A stretch of DNA of 64,000 nt from Lyngbya sp. PCC 8106 (GTDB lineage: Bacteria > Cyanobacteriota > Cyanobacteriia > Cyanobacteriales > Microcoleaceae). The notes under the pieces were generated by a model. It did not search any database. It worked only from the letters and a program-made list of their open reading frames with translations, and was not told the origin of the DNA. The translations under genes were made by a program, and so were the position numbers. This document shows positions 16,402-24,847 of the stretch, in pieces (within the stretch, counting starts at the first letter, position 1; the number at the start of each line of letters is the position of its first letter). The stretch lies in contig NZ_AAVU01000011.1 of assembly GCF_000169095.1 (NCBI RefSeq), positions 1 through 64,000 of the forward strand, written 5' to 3'.

Positions 16402-17601
16402 ATGTTGAAGGCGTACAAGTATCGAATCTATCCAACGAATGAACAGAAAGACCAGTTGATTCGGTCAATGGGTTCTGCTCGTTGGTTCTATAACTACGCC
16501 CTTAACTTAACTTCTCAAACCTATAAAGAAACGGGTAAAGGTTTGAGTCGCAATGACATCATCAAGCTTTTACCCGGCTTAAAAAAAGAGCATGAGTGGT
16601 TAAGCGAACCGCCCTCTCAGTGTTTGCAACAAGTCGCTCTAGATTTGTCGAGTGCATTTTTAAATTTCTTTGAGAAACGGGCTAAATATCCCAACTTTAA
16701 AAAGAAACATAACAAGCAGTCAATTCGTTTTCCTCAAAGGGTTAAATTGCAAGGTGACTATTTAAAATTACCGAAATTAGGGAAGATTTACTGTAAAGTC
16801 TCTCGATTACCAGAAGGGACAATTAAATCAGTAACAGTTTCACTAACTCCATCGGGTCAATTTTACGCCTCGTGTCTGCATGACGATGGCAAAGAAAAAC
16901 CCACGGTCAAAGCTGGCGGAAAAGCAGTCGGGATTGATTGTGGGTTATCGCATTTTTTCATTACTTCTGATGGAAGTAAGCATGGTAATCCTAAGTATTA
17001 TCGGAAATATGAGACTAAGTTAGCCAAGAAACAAAAGCAACTGAGCCGTAAGGTTAAAGGTTCCAAGAACCGGAACAAAGCTCGAATTAAAGTTGCCAAG
17101 GTTCACGCTAAAATCACTCGTTGTCGAGAAGATTTTCTACACAAGCTAAGTCGTAAATTAGTTGACGAAAACCAAGTCATAGTTGTGGAAAATCTAGCGG
17201 TCAAAAACATGGTCAAAAACCATAAACTCGCCAAGTCAATTAGCGATGTAGGTTGGGGACAATTTTGTACCATGCTCAAATACAAAACGGAATGGGAAGG
17301 AAAAGTCTACATTGAAGTAGACAGATTCTTTCCCAGTTCAAAAACTTGTCATGTTTGCTTGAATCAAGTAGGTAGTTTGCCTCTCGATATTAGAAATTGG
17401 ACTTGCTTGAATTGTCAGACAAAACATGACAGAGACATAAACGCCGCGATCAATATCAGAGAAGAAGGTTTACGACTTTTGAGCCAGTGCGGTCTTGATG
17501 GTCTCCGTCGAAGATCGACTGGCTTGGCGGGAGGGCATCTCGCTACCGCTTCTGGAGTTCGAGTCAGACCAAGTAAAGGCACTGCTTTTACAAGGCGTTA
17601 A
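16402..17601 (+). CDS. tnpB: RNA-guided endonuclease TnpB (IS200/IS605 family, orphan)
   Basis: A 399-residue TnpB/OrfB. I chose the ATG at 16402 because it gives the canonical MLKAYKYRIYP start and has GGGAG six bases upstream; an in-frame TTG 12 bases earlier is less likely. The RuvC residues appear intact: Asp in GIDCGLSHF, Glu in VVENLAVKNM and Asp in HDRDINAA. A zinc finger is present (CHVC...CLNC). TnpB proteins cut DNA at target motifs using an RNA from the element's right end. No tnpA adjoins it, so it is an orphan that would depend on a transposase elsewhere. It interrupts the lipid cluster between the first FAAL and the Rieske gene. Confidence 0.95.
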   Translation: MLKAYKYRIYPTNEQKDQLIRSMGSARWFYNYALNLTSQTYKETGKGLSRNDIIKLLPGLKKEHEWLSEPPSQCLQQVALDLSSAFLNFFEKRAKYPNFKKKHNKQSIRFPQRVKLQGDYLKLPKLGKIYCKVSRLPEGTIKSVTVSLTPSGQFYASCLHDDGKEKPTVKAGGKAVGIDCGLSHFFITSDGSKHGNPKYYRKYETKLAKKQKQLSRKVKGSKNRNKARIKVAKVHAKITRCREDFLHKLSRKLVDENQVIVVENLAVKNMVKNHKLAKSISDVGWGQFCTMLKYKTEWEGKVYIEVDRFFPSSKTCHVCLNQVGSLPLDIRNWTCLNCQTKHDRDINAAINIREEGLRLLSQCGLDGLRRRSTGLAGGHLATASGVRVRPSKGTAFTRR

Positions 17602-17660
17602 ACTGTGAAGGAAGAATCCCTCGCTTTCAGCGACGGGAGTTGTCAAGCGGAAATGTTGTC
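17602..17660 (+). ncRNA. Probable omega-RNA 3' part / right end of the tnpB element
   Basis: Directly after the tnpB stop, CCC-TCGCT-TTC-AGCGA-C-GGG (17618-17637) forms a hairpin followed by GAGTTGTCAAG. Hairpin right ends of this form are usual for IS605-type elements, and the RNA guide of TnpB normally spans the gene's 3' end to this point, with the guide just outside. The exact right boundary cannot be fixed by eye. Confidence 0.55.
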
Positions 17661-17797
17661 GAAACGAATGGAAACATTTAGAATGCTGGAACTCAATGCT
17701 GTAACTTAACGACTGTGTTCTAATCGCCGATTACTCCCAATTACAGCTTTTTGTGTCATATTCCTGTTCCTGTCGGGCTATTAGCGCGATAACTCCA

Positions 17798-18808
17798 ATG
17801 AACTCAAGCCATTTACTCTCCCCTTTCCCCAATAGCTGGTTTCGGATTGCCACCAGCGATGAACTTCCAGCTAAAGGTGTGTTACCCTTACGCTACTTTG
17901 GTCGAGATTTTGTCCTTTTCCGCATTGAAGACGGAACTCCCCATTTACTTGACGCCCATTGTCCCCATTTAGGCGCTCATCTGGGGTACGGAGGGACGGT
18001 GGAAGGAGAGACAATTCGCTGTCCTTTTCATGGTTGGCAATGGAATTGTCAGGGGGATTGTGTCAAAATTCCCTATACGGACAAATCGCCTCAAACTCAA
18101 ATTAAAAGCTGGCCTGTGCGAGAACTAAATGGCTTGATTTTCATGTATTATCACCATCAAGCTCAAGAACCCGACTGGGAAATTCCTAAAGTTCCTGAAT
18201 GCTATTCTCAAGATTGGACTCCTCTACGTTCGGTGCAACGTTGGAAAGTCAAAACAAACCTGATTCAATACTTAGAAAATAGTGTTGATGTTTCCCATCT
18301 CTCTAGTTTACACCGTCAAACGTTTGATGATGCCATTAGTGATGGAGTTGAAATTGATGGCCCGACTTTAACCCATCGAATTACTCAAAAATATAATCTC
18401 TCGGGGATGTTAGTTGGGAAGTTAGTCGGAGAAGCTGATGGTTCGGTGATCACCACTTATTACGGGCCGGGATATGATGTTAGTTATTATTGGACAAAAG
18501 GGTTAATTCAGTTTGGGCTGTTTACGATTTTTACCGGAACTCCGATTGACGAAGACTATTTAGATGTTCAGATTTTTTCTTGTGTTAAAAAAGTTCTTCC
18601 GCCTCCCTTGAATTTTATCCTCGCCGCTTTTGTCAAGCAGGATGTAGAAATAACGTTTAAGCAAGATATTGATATTTTAGAACACCGGATTTCTCCAACT
18701 CATCCGATTTTATTTGAAGAAGATGGGCCGATTAAACCGAGTTTGCGTTGGGTGAGTCAGTTTTATTCGTCTGAAACTGCCGATCAAAATTTAGCGATTA
18801 AATCCTGA
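17798..18808 (+). CDS. Rieske non-haem iron oxygenase
   Basis: A 336-residue protein (from the ATG at 17798; an upstream in-frame GTG at 17753 would add a Cys-rich stretch with no support). The Rieske 2Fe-2S ligands are C55-x-H57 and C75-PF-H78 (CPFHGW). The mononuclear iron site is D164-x2-H167-x4-H172, preceded by N161, as in ring-hydroxylating and related oxygenases. Hydrophobic stretches in the C-terminal half (LPPPLNFILAAFV) suggest a lipid-like substrate or membrane contact. Its position among FAAL, ACP, alpha-oxoamine synthase and hydroxylase genes suggests it hydroxylates or desaturates the lipid product. The reductase partner is not in the window. Confidence 0.88.
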   Translation: MNSSHLLSPFPNSWFRIATSDELPAKGVLPLRYFGRDFVLFRIEDGTPHLLDAHCPHLGAHLGYGGTVEGETIRCPFHGWQWNCQGDCVKIPYTDKSPQTQIKSWPVRELNGLIFMYYHHQAQEPDWEIPKVPECYSQDWTPLRSVQRWKVKTNLIQYLENSVDVSHLSSLHRQTFDDAISDGVEIDGPTLTHRITQKYNLSGMLVGKLVGEADGSVITTYYGPGYDVSYYWTKGLIQFGLFTIFTGTPIDEDYLDVQIFSCVKKVLPPPLNFILAAFVKQDVEITFKQDIDILEHRISPTHPILFEEDGPIKPSLRWVSQFYSSETADQNLAIKS

Positions 18809-18823
18809 AGTTACTCAACAAAA

Positions 18824-18856
18824 AAATTCCCTGATTCAACAAGATTCAGAGAATTT
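18824..18856 (-). terminator. Intrinsic terminator of the first Asp/Asn hydroxylase gene
   Basis: On the minus strand AAATTCTCTGAATC pairs with GAATCAGGGAATTT (one mismatch, one G-U, short loop) and is followed by TTTTG. The plus-strand form may also end the Rieske transcript. Confidence 0.75.
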
Positions 18857-18883
18857 AAATTTTATTTGAATTTTATTTGAATT

Positions 18884-19696
18884 TTACTTAGAAGTTAAAA
18901 CTTTCTCAGGTTGCTTTTGTTTGGCGGGCTGAGAAATCGCTTTTTCTAGTCGTTCATCCCAATATTTTTGATTGCGGTTTGCATCTTGAACAAAGGGAGT
19001 CATGGCAATAATATTAATCACGAACTGATTGACAAGATTAAGCGGAAAACGTAAAGGTCTAACAAAGTCAATAAATAAAACGACTCGTATTCCATCAGTT
19101 TCATTCCAAGCTTCATGGGGAAAAGCATCGTCAAAAATTATACACTTTCCTTCTTCCCAATGACGCACTTCATTAGCAACCCGAAGACGACACTTTTCTC
19201 GCGGTTCAGGAATTTTTACCCCCAATAAACAGCGAAGAAACCCTTTGTAAGTGCCACGATGTTCGGGAATATGTTTTCCGGGAAGTAAAATAGAGAAAAA
19301 AGCCGTTTTTAAACCCGGAATTTGTTCTAATACTCGTGCTGTTTCTGGGCAGAGTTTGCAATTGTTTTCTGCTTTCATTCCATAACCATACAGAAAATAC
19401 GTTTTCCACATATCATCTGTACTGGTTCGATAGATTTGATCGGGTGAAATATCTTGGAAATTGGGAAGGTGATCTCGATATTTTAAGATTTCATCGAGTT
19501 CTTGACGAATCACTGTCCAATTCGCTTCTAGTTTTGGCACCCACTCAAACTGTTCCCGTTCAAAGAAGGGTTGATCACCAATCAAAGAATATCGCGTAAT
19601 GATTTTTTCAAAGTTCCAAAGTAGATTCGCACCAATACCATGCACAATTAACCATCTAAGTCTCTCTTTCAAGAGAGATAAAGAGATCTGCTTCAT
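18884..19696 (-). CDS. Aspartyl/asparaginyl beta-hydroxylase-like Fe/2OG dioxygenase, copy 1
   Basis: A 270-residue protein of the aspartyl/asparaginyl beta-hydroxylase family, which also contains LpxO, the lipid A 2-hydroxylase. Iron ligands are likely H146 (PGKHIPEHRG) and H194 (DDAFPHEAWN), and R204 (RVVLFIDF) would bind 2-oxoglutarate. The N-terminal 35 residues are amphipathic/hydrophobic, suggesting membrane association. A conserved CKLC pair sits near residue 113-116. It is a close paralogue of the next gene, so the two arose by tandem duplication. In this setting it probably hydroxylates the acyl or sphingoid-like chain; the substrate is inferred from neighbours only. Confidence 0.88.
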   Translation of the reverse strand: MKQISLSLLKERLRWLIVHGIGANLLWNFEKIITRYSLIGDQPFFEREQFEWVPKLEANWTVIRQELDEILKYRDHLPNFQDISPDQIYRTSTDDMWKTYFLYGYGMKAENNCKLCPETARVLEQIPGLKTAFFSILLPGKHIPEHRGTYKGFLRCLLGVKIPEPREKCRLRVANEVRHWEEGKCIIFDDAFPHEAWNETDGIRVVLFIDFVRPLRFPLNLVNQFVINIIAMTPFVQDANRNQKYWDERLEKAISQPAKQKQPEKVLTSK

Positions 19697-19967
19697 TAAT
19701 CTTCTGTCTCCTCACACTAATTAAATTAAGGTTTTATAAATTAAGTCATGACCACCACACAAGAAGTATCTTATCATAGGTTTTAAATTTGTATAAGTTA
19801 GTTTTTATAAAGTTTTTATAAAGTTTTTATAAAGTTACCGAGTAATCGTTGTATGAGGCTTGATTACTCCTGAAAAGTCAGGGTTTTAAGACATGATTGG
19901 ATGTTCTCAGCCTTTAGTTAAACTCATTACAATTATGAGATAGACTCCTGTAGAAAGAGCAACAAAA
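19697..19967. promoter_or_regulatory. Upstream region of the first dioxygenase gene with an 11-bp triple repeat
   Basis: GTTTTTATAAA is repeated three times without gaps at 19801-19833. Eleven bases is about one helical turn, so the A/T tracts are in phase and the DNA may be bent about 105-137 bases before the start codon. No ORF is present in this stretch. Confidence 0.45.
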
Positions 19968-19996
19968 AAACCCAGTCTCTTTAAGAAACCAGGTTT
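19968..19996 (-). terminator. Intrinsic terminator of the second dioxygenase gene (GGTTTCT hairpin family)
   Basis: On the minus strand AAACCTGGTTTCT pairs with AGAGACTGGGTTT over 13 positions (three G-U pairs), followed by TTTTG. It belongs to the same hairpin family as those at 26222 and 35222. Confidence 0.85.
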
Positions 19997-20034
19997 AGGT
20001 ATAATTAACTAATATGATCTAAGCCAAACTGAGT

Positions 20035-20883
20035 CTATTTTGAGGATAAGACGTTCTGTTCTTGTTCTTCTTTTGCTTTTTGGGTAAATACTTCTTCTAA
20101 GCGTTTATCCCAATATTTTTGATTAACTTTAGCATCTGCAATCAGCGGAGAAATTGCAATCGCTTCAATTAAAAGTTTATTGACAATATTTAGAGGAAAA
20201 CGCAAAGGTCTGACAAAATCAATAAATAAGACAACCCGAGTTTCATCCGTTTCATTCCACGCTTCATGGCGAAAAGAATCATCAAACAACATACATTTTC
20301 CTTCTTCCCAATGGCGGATTTCATCAGCAACTCGGATGCGACACAGTTCTTTGGGTTCGGGAACTTTTAACCCCAACAAACACCGGGTCAAACCTTTGTA
20401 CGGCCCCCGGTGGTCGGGAAGATGTTTTCCAGGTAAAAAGATAGAAAAGAATGCCGTTTTTACACCGGGAATTTTTTCTAAAGCGGCGATAGTTTCAGGA
20501 CAACGTTCACAGTTTTTTTCTATTTTATTCCCGTAGCCATACAGAAAATAGGTTCTCCAATCGTTATCGGCACTAATTTGGTCATTTTGATAGGGCAAAA
20601 TTTCGTGGAAACAGGGTAAATCGTCCCGATATTTCAAAACTTCATACATTTCATCGCGAATGACTTCCCAATTTTCTTCTAACTCTGGCACCCAGTCAAA
20701 CTGTTCTCGCTCAAAAAAGGGATTACTGCCAATTAAAGAATATTTAGGGATTAGTTTTTCAATACTCCACAGCAGATTTGCTCCGACTTTCAAAAGCAGA
20801 AACTCCATTATTTTTTTTCTATTTGTTTGCCAAACTGTTTGTTTTTTGGAGTTGTGATTCACTTCGTTATTGTTAGAGTTCAT
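20035..20883 (-). CDS. Aspartyl/asparaginyl beta-hydroxylase-like Fe/2OG dioxygenase, copy 2
   Basis: A 282-residue paralogue of the preceding gene, with the same blocks: SLIGSNPFFEREQFDWVPELEENW, FLYGYGNKIEKNCERCPET, PGKHLPDHRGPYKG (iron His), CMLFDDSFRHEAWNETDETRVVLFIDFVRPLRFPLN (second His and the Arg). It has about 15 extra N-terminal residues rich in Asn and Lys. Both copies keep all predicted iron and 2-oxoglutarate ligands, so they are probably both active, possibly at different positions or chains. It lies between copy 1 and the second FAAL, all on the minus strand, with its own terminator. Confidence 0.88.
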   Translation of the reverse strand: MNSNNNEVNHNSKKQTVWQTNRKKIMEFLLLKVGANLLWSIEKLIPKYSLIGSNPFFEREQFDWVPELEENWEVIRDEMYEVLKYRDDLPCFHEILPYQNDQISADNDWRTYFLYGYGNKIEKNCERCPETIAALEKIPGVKTAFFSIFLPGKHLPDHRGPYKGLTRCLLGLKVPEPKELCRIRVADEIRHWEEGKCMLFDDSFRHEAWNETDETRVVLFIDFVRPLRFPLNIVNKLLIEAIAISPLIADAKVNQKYWDKRLEEVFTQKAKEEQEQNVLSSK

Positions 20884-21026
20884 TCTAAAAAAACCAATAA
20901 TTTCTATTGATCAGGATAACATTTTAATCAACTTTTGGCGAAATATTTAATAAAAAAATATCTTTCTTCTCCGAAATTATTAAAGAATCTAAACGTTCGG
21001 GAAAAACCAAATATTTCACCTTAATA

Positions 21027-22823
21027 TTAAATCCGATTTGCCAAATCTTGCAGACTACTTTGTTGAGTATTTTGCATCCATTCACCCACCCTCGTTAACT
21101 CTCCGTTTAAAAATTGCTGACGACAGATTCGACGTTGAATTTTACCACTGGTTGTCTTGGGAAGACTTGCCGTTTTCAATAACACAATCCCATAAACTTC
21201 TACAGTATGCTGTTCGGCGATCGCTGTCCGAATAGCTGTAACAACTTCTTCAACATTCAACGACCTTAAATAACGCCGTTCTACCTCATAAGCAATCACC
21301 AAACATTCTTCATCATTCACTTCAATAGAAAACGCCGCCCCACAACCTTTCCTCAAAGCGGAATGACTATTTTCAGACGTTTGTTCAAGATCTTGCGGAT
21401 AACGATTTCGACCCCAAAGAATCATCATTTCTTTGATGCGACCCGTAATAAAAAGTTCCCCATTCTGGAGAAATCCTAAATCTCCCGTGCGGAGAAACGG
21501 CCCTTTTTCACCAACAAAACCCCGAAACATCTGTTCTGTTTCTTCCGGTTGGTTCCAATATCCTAAACCAATTCCAGTTCCTTTGACCCAAATTTCACCG
21601 ACTTCGCTATCTTTACAAACCGTTAAACTTTGAGGGTTAACAATCATCACTTCATCACCCAAACTGGGTTGACCACAGCCCACAATCGCCCGTGAATTAG
21701 GATGTTCTGGAGTCACTTCGATAACGCGATTTTCTTCTAATTGTTTCGCTTCGATATATTTAATCATCGGCGGTTCACTCCGGCGTCCTCCGGTAATAAA
21801 TAACGTCGTTTCCGCCATTCCATAACAAGGATAAAACGCTTCCGGACGAAAACCGCAGGGTGCAAAAATTTTAGAGAATAGTTCTATCGTATGGGCGCGA
21901 ACGGGTTCAGCCCCAGAAAAGGCAACTTCCCAATGACTTAAATCCAGATTTTCTAACTGTTCAGGTTGAATTTTACGGCACAATAAATCATAAGCAAAAT
22001 TCGGCCCTCCACTGGTTGTTGCGTGATAGCGAGAGATTGCATTTAACCAATTAATCGGTTTTTGAATCAAGGAAACAGGCGACATCAATGTTACCGGAAA
22101 TCCTCCATAAAGCGGTTGAATAACACCACCAATTAATCCCATATCATGGAATAAAGGCAACCACATCACCCCGCGACTGTCAGAAGAATGTTCAAACCCT
22201 TGATAAATTAAGGCGGAATTGTGCATAACGTGGCGATGAGTCACCATCACACCTTTTGGAGTTCCCGTAGAACCAGAGGTGTATTGCAGAAAAGCTAAGT
22301 TATCGGGAGTCAGTTGGGGTTCAACCCAGTCAGAAGCGGTTGACGGGGATAAAGTATCAGTCGCAATGCAGGGAAACTGATCAAAAAGAGGTTCAAATTC
22401 TGGGTATTGACGGCTTTGTTGTTTGAGGTGAGATAATAGCCCTTGGGTGGTTAAAACGACAATAGATTCAGAAGACTGAAGACGATCAAAAATTTTAACG
22501 AGATCTTTCGCCGAATGGGGAGGGTTGTTGGTCACGGCGACAAAGCCCGCATAGAGACACCCAAAAAACGCCGCAATAAATTCAAGTCCATCGGTGTAGG
22601 GATAGATCACCAGCGCTTTAGAACCGGGTTTTCCGATAGACTGGAGATAGGCGGCGATGTTCTGAGCTTGTTGATCGAGTTGGTGATAGGTGAGGCTTCC
22701 CGACTCCGTTTCACCATCGGGCAAGAAGGTATAAGCCGTTTGGTGGGGTAAGTGTTGCGCCCGGTCACGCAGCAGGCTAACGAGTGTTAAATCGTAATTC
22801 ATCAACTGGGGTAGACCATCCAT
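21027..22823 (-). CDS. Fatty acyl-AMP ligase (FAAL), copy 2
   Basis: A 598-residue FAAL (ATG at 22823; an upstream TTG would add six residues). It contains YTSGSTGTPKGV, WLPLFHDMGLIGGVIQPLYGG, YPCYGMAETTLF, RTGDLGF and the C-terminal KTTSGKIQR lysine motif. It is clearly homologous to copy 1 but diverged throughout, so the two are not a recent duplication. A second activating enzyme suggests that two different fatty acids enter the pathway, for example one for the chain condensed by the alpha-oxoamine synthase and one for N-acylation. No second ACP lies beside it, so it may share the single ACP or use one elsewhere. Confidence 0.93.
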   Translation of the reverse strand: MDGLPQLMNYDLTLVSLLRDRAQHLPHQTAYTFLPDGETESGSLTYHQLDQQAQNIAAYLQSIGKPGSKALVIYPYTDGLEFIAAFFGCLYAGFVAVTNNPPHSAKDLVKIFDRLQSSESIVVLTTQGLLSHLKQQSRQYPEFEPLFDQFPCIATDTLSPSTASDWVEPQLTPDNLAFLQYTSGSTGTPKGVMVTHRHVMHNSALIYQGFEHSSDSRGVMWLPLFHDMGLIGGVIQPLYGGFPVTLMSPVSLIQKPINWLNAISRYHATTSGGPNFAYDLLCRKIQPEQLENLDLSHWEVAFSGAEPVRAHTIELFSKIFAPCGFRPEAFYPCYGMAETTLFITGGRRSEPPMIKYIEAKQLEENRVIEVTPEHPNSRAIVGCGQPSLGDEVMIVNPQSLTVCKDSEVGEIWVKGTGIGLGYWNQPEETEQMFRGFVGEKGPFLRTGDLGFLQNGELFITGRIKEMMILWGRNRYPQDLEQTSENSHSALRKGCGAAFSIEVNDEECLVIAYEVERRYLRSLNVEEVVTAIRTAIAEQHTVEVYGIVLLKTASLPKTTSGKIQRRICRQQFLNGELTRVGEWMQNTQQSSLQDLANRI

Positions 22824-23215
22824 ACTAGATTTTCTGCTCAAGTCCGTTTATCCTGAACCGCTGAACTGAACTCTGATTATAAGTTTTCTGTCTGATTAAC
22901 GCACATTCCCGATAAATTTACAAATTAATCCAAATTTAATGTACAAATGCCTGGGCGAGTGCTGTCGGCTTGCTGTAGAGTTTACCTGGGTTTCTGGCTG
23001 AGATTCAACCTTGGAGAGTTAAACTGAGGGTTTGTTATCCGGATTAGTTCCCCTTTAAAGCTGAATAAATCAGTACCAAAGCGGTCTGAACGTGGAGATT
23101 GAGTCTTTCTCTGGAGAGATTTTGTACGCGATCGCTGCATAAGTGAACTCGTCTCTGTTATATATCACATTAGAATAAGTCAGATCTAGGATACAAAAAA
23201 AATCTAAATGAATCA
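22824..23215. other. Divergent promoter region between FAAL 2 and the glycosyltransferase
   Basis: About 390 AT-rich bases with one HIP1-type site (GCGATCGC near 23130). No ORF, terminator or clear operator was found. Confidence 0.4.
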
Positions 23216-24487
23216 ATGAAAATCGCAATTCTTACCTCGGGTTTCCCACCTGTTTTAGATGGGGTCAGTGTGAGTGGACTGTATCGAGTTCAAAAGCTGA
23301 GTCAATGGGGACATGAAGTGTTAGTTTGTTATCCCGATTATAGTCCTCTGGCTGATCTCTATCCAAATTGGAAGGATTATGTCGGTGATATTCTTCCGGG
23401 TGTACGAGTGGTGGGGTTGGAAAGTACGCCGATGTTTGGGGTTGATTTTGAACGCAATGTCAGTTGGAAATCTTATCCTACTGTTGTGCGAGAATTAGAA
23501 AACTTTCAACCCGATGTGATTCATGTTGATGAACCTGAACGTTTGTTTTTTGGCTTTTTTCGTCTAGCCGGACTTAAATATGCCAAGCAAGTCGGAATTC
23601 CTTGCGTGAGTTTTTTTAGAACTAATTTTATTGAATATGCCGAAGATTTTTTACCCGTACCCTCTTTTTTGATTCCGATGATTCAAGGAATTGTCGGAAA
23701 AATATTTGCCCTAATTTATAATGCTTATGATCTGACTTTAGTTTCCAGCCGAATTACGGTTGAAAAGTTAGAAACAATGGGGATCAAAAATCTGCAATAT
23801 GCCAACTTATTAGGATTTGATGCGGGTCAATTTAACCCGAATTTGCGTCAAGAGGGTTTTTTTGAACAGCGTTATGGACTCACAGATTTTGATCGCAAGG
23901 TGAAACTGATTTTCTTAGGGCGTCTAACTCCCGATAAAGGATGGACATTTACGCTGAGAACTTTTGAACGATTAGTTAAAATGGTAGATCGGGATCGATT
24001 TGCCGTTTTGATTGCGGGAGATGGGCCAATGCGATCGCCAATTGAACAGCATTTAAGTCAGTTAATCCCGAGTGTACATCTGTTTGGTCGGGTGCCACCT
24101 GCTGATGTTCCGGCAATACTGGCCAATAGTGATGTTCACGTCACCGCCTCGGAAAAAGAAGCTAGAGGCTTAACTATCTTAGAAGCCTTTGCGACAGGTA
24201 TTCCTGCAATTGCCCCTCGGGCGGGGGGTGTGATTGAAAATATCCAAACTGGTGAAAATGGATTTTTGTATACGCCTCAAGATTGTGAGGATTTTGCCGA
24301 AAAATTAAAGCAGTTAATTGAAAATTCGGATTTGAGAAAACAGATGGGTTTCAAAGGTTTGTGCTGTGTGGAAGACTACAGTTGGGATCAAACCGTCGAG
24401 AATTTAGTCAAGATTTGGGAAGCCCAAATCACCAAGAAAAAGCAGATTCACCCGAATACATCTTCTCTGAAAATCAATCAAACTTGA
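23216..24487 (+). CDS. GT4-family glycosyltransferase
   Basis: A 423-residue GT-B fold glycosyltransferase. The N-terminal half starts with ILTSGFPPVLDGVSVSGLYRVQKL, the usual donor-independent start of GT4 enzymes. The C-terminal half has LIFLGRLTPDKGW (about residue 240), FGRVPPADVPAILANSDVHVTASEKEARGLTILEAFATGIPAIAPRAGG with the E-x7-E motif (about residues 300-335). It resembles sulfoquinovosyl- or mannosyl-transferases of the SqdX/PimB type at motif level, but the sugar cannot be called. It is divergent from FAAL 2 and followed by an MFS gene on the same strand. In context it may glycosylate the lipid made by this cluster. Confidence 0.88.
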   Translation: MKIAILTSGFPPVLDGVSVSGLYRVQKLSQWGHEVLVCYPDYSPLADLYPNWKDYVGDILPGVRVVGLESTPMFGVDFERNVSWKSYPTVVRELENFQPDVIHVDEPERLFFGFFRLAGLKYAKQVGIPCVSFFRTNFIEYAEDFLPVPSFLIPMIQGIVGKIFALIYNAYDLTLVSSRITVEKLETMGIKNLQYANLLGFDAGQFNPNLRQEGFFEQRYGLTDFDRKVKLIFLGRLTPDKGWTFTLRTFERLVKMVDRDRFAVLIAGDGPMRSPIEQHLSQLIPSVHLFGRVPPADVPAILANSDVHVTASEKEARGLTILEAFATGIPAIAPRAGGVIENIQTGENGFLYTPQDCEDFAEKLKQLIENSDLRKQMGFKGLCCVEDYSWDQTVENLVKIWEAQITKKKQIHPNTSSLKINQT

Positions 24488-24847
24488 GTTTAGTTAGCAT
24501 TGATACTTTTATTCAGGAGGTGAGACATGAATTAATATTCAATAACTGGGACACAGACGAGGGGTTATCGATTGTGATTTAACCCAAAGTTGATCGAACA
24601 AGTGCAGAGTATGTGACAGTTTCAGCATCTGCACCCCAAAACTGTAACCCCTCAAACTGTAAGAAGAATTTTCCGGAAACCTTCCACTTTTAGCAGAAAC
24701 GACAACACAACAATCAAAAGATAATAAGTTGTTTTTTTACGGTAGACAACTATCAATGGCAAAATAAATAAACATTGATAGCCCTTGTAAAATAGCGGGT
24801 CGATTTCTCTTAAGTTCATCTGTAGCAGACACAACAGATCGCAGCGT
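24488..24847. other. Spacer between the glycosyltransferase and MFS genes
   Basis: 360 bases. A perfect AGGAGGTGA ribosome-binding-like sequence (about 24514) is followed by ATG-AAT-TAA, so no protein follows. I see no other gene, and it may be a remnant leader. Confidence 0.35.

Noticed and set aside
16209..16418. Minus-strand frame upstream of FAAL 1
   Set aside because: It overlaps the left end of the tnpB element and encodes nothing recognisable.
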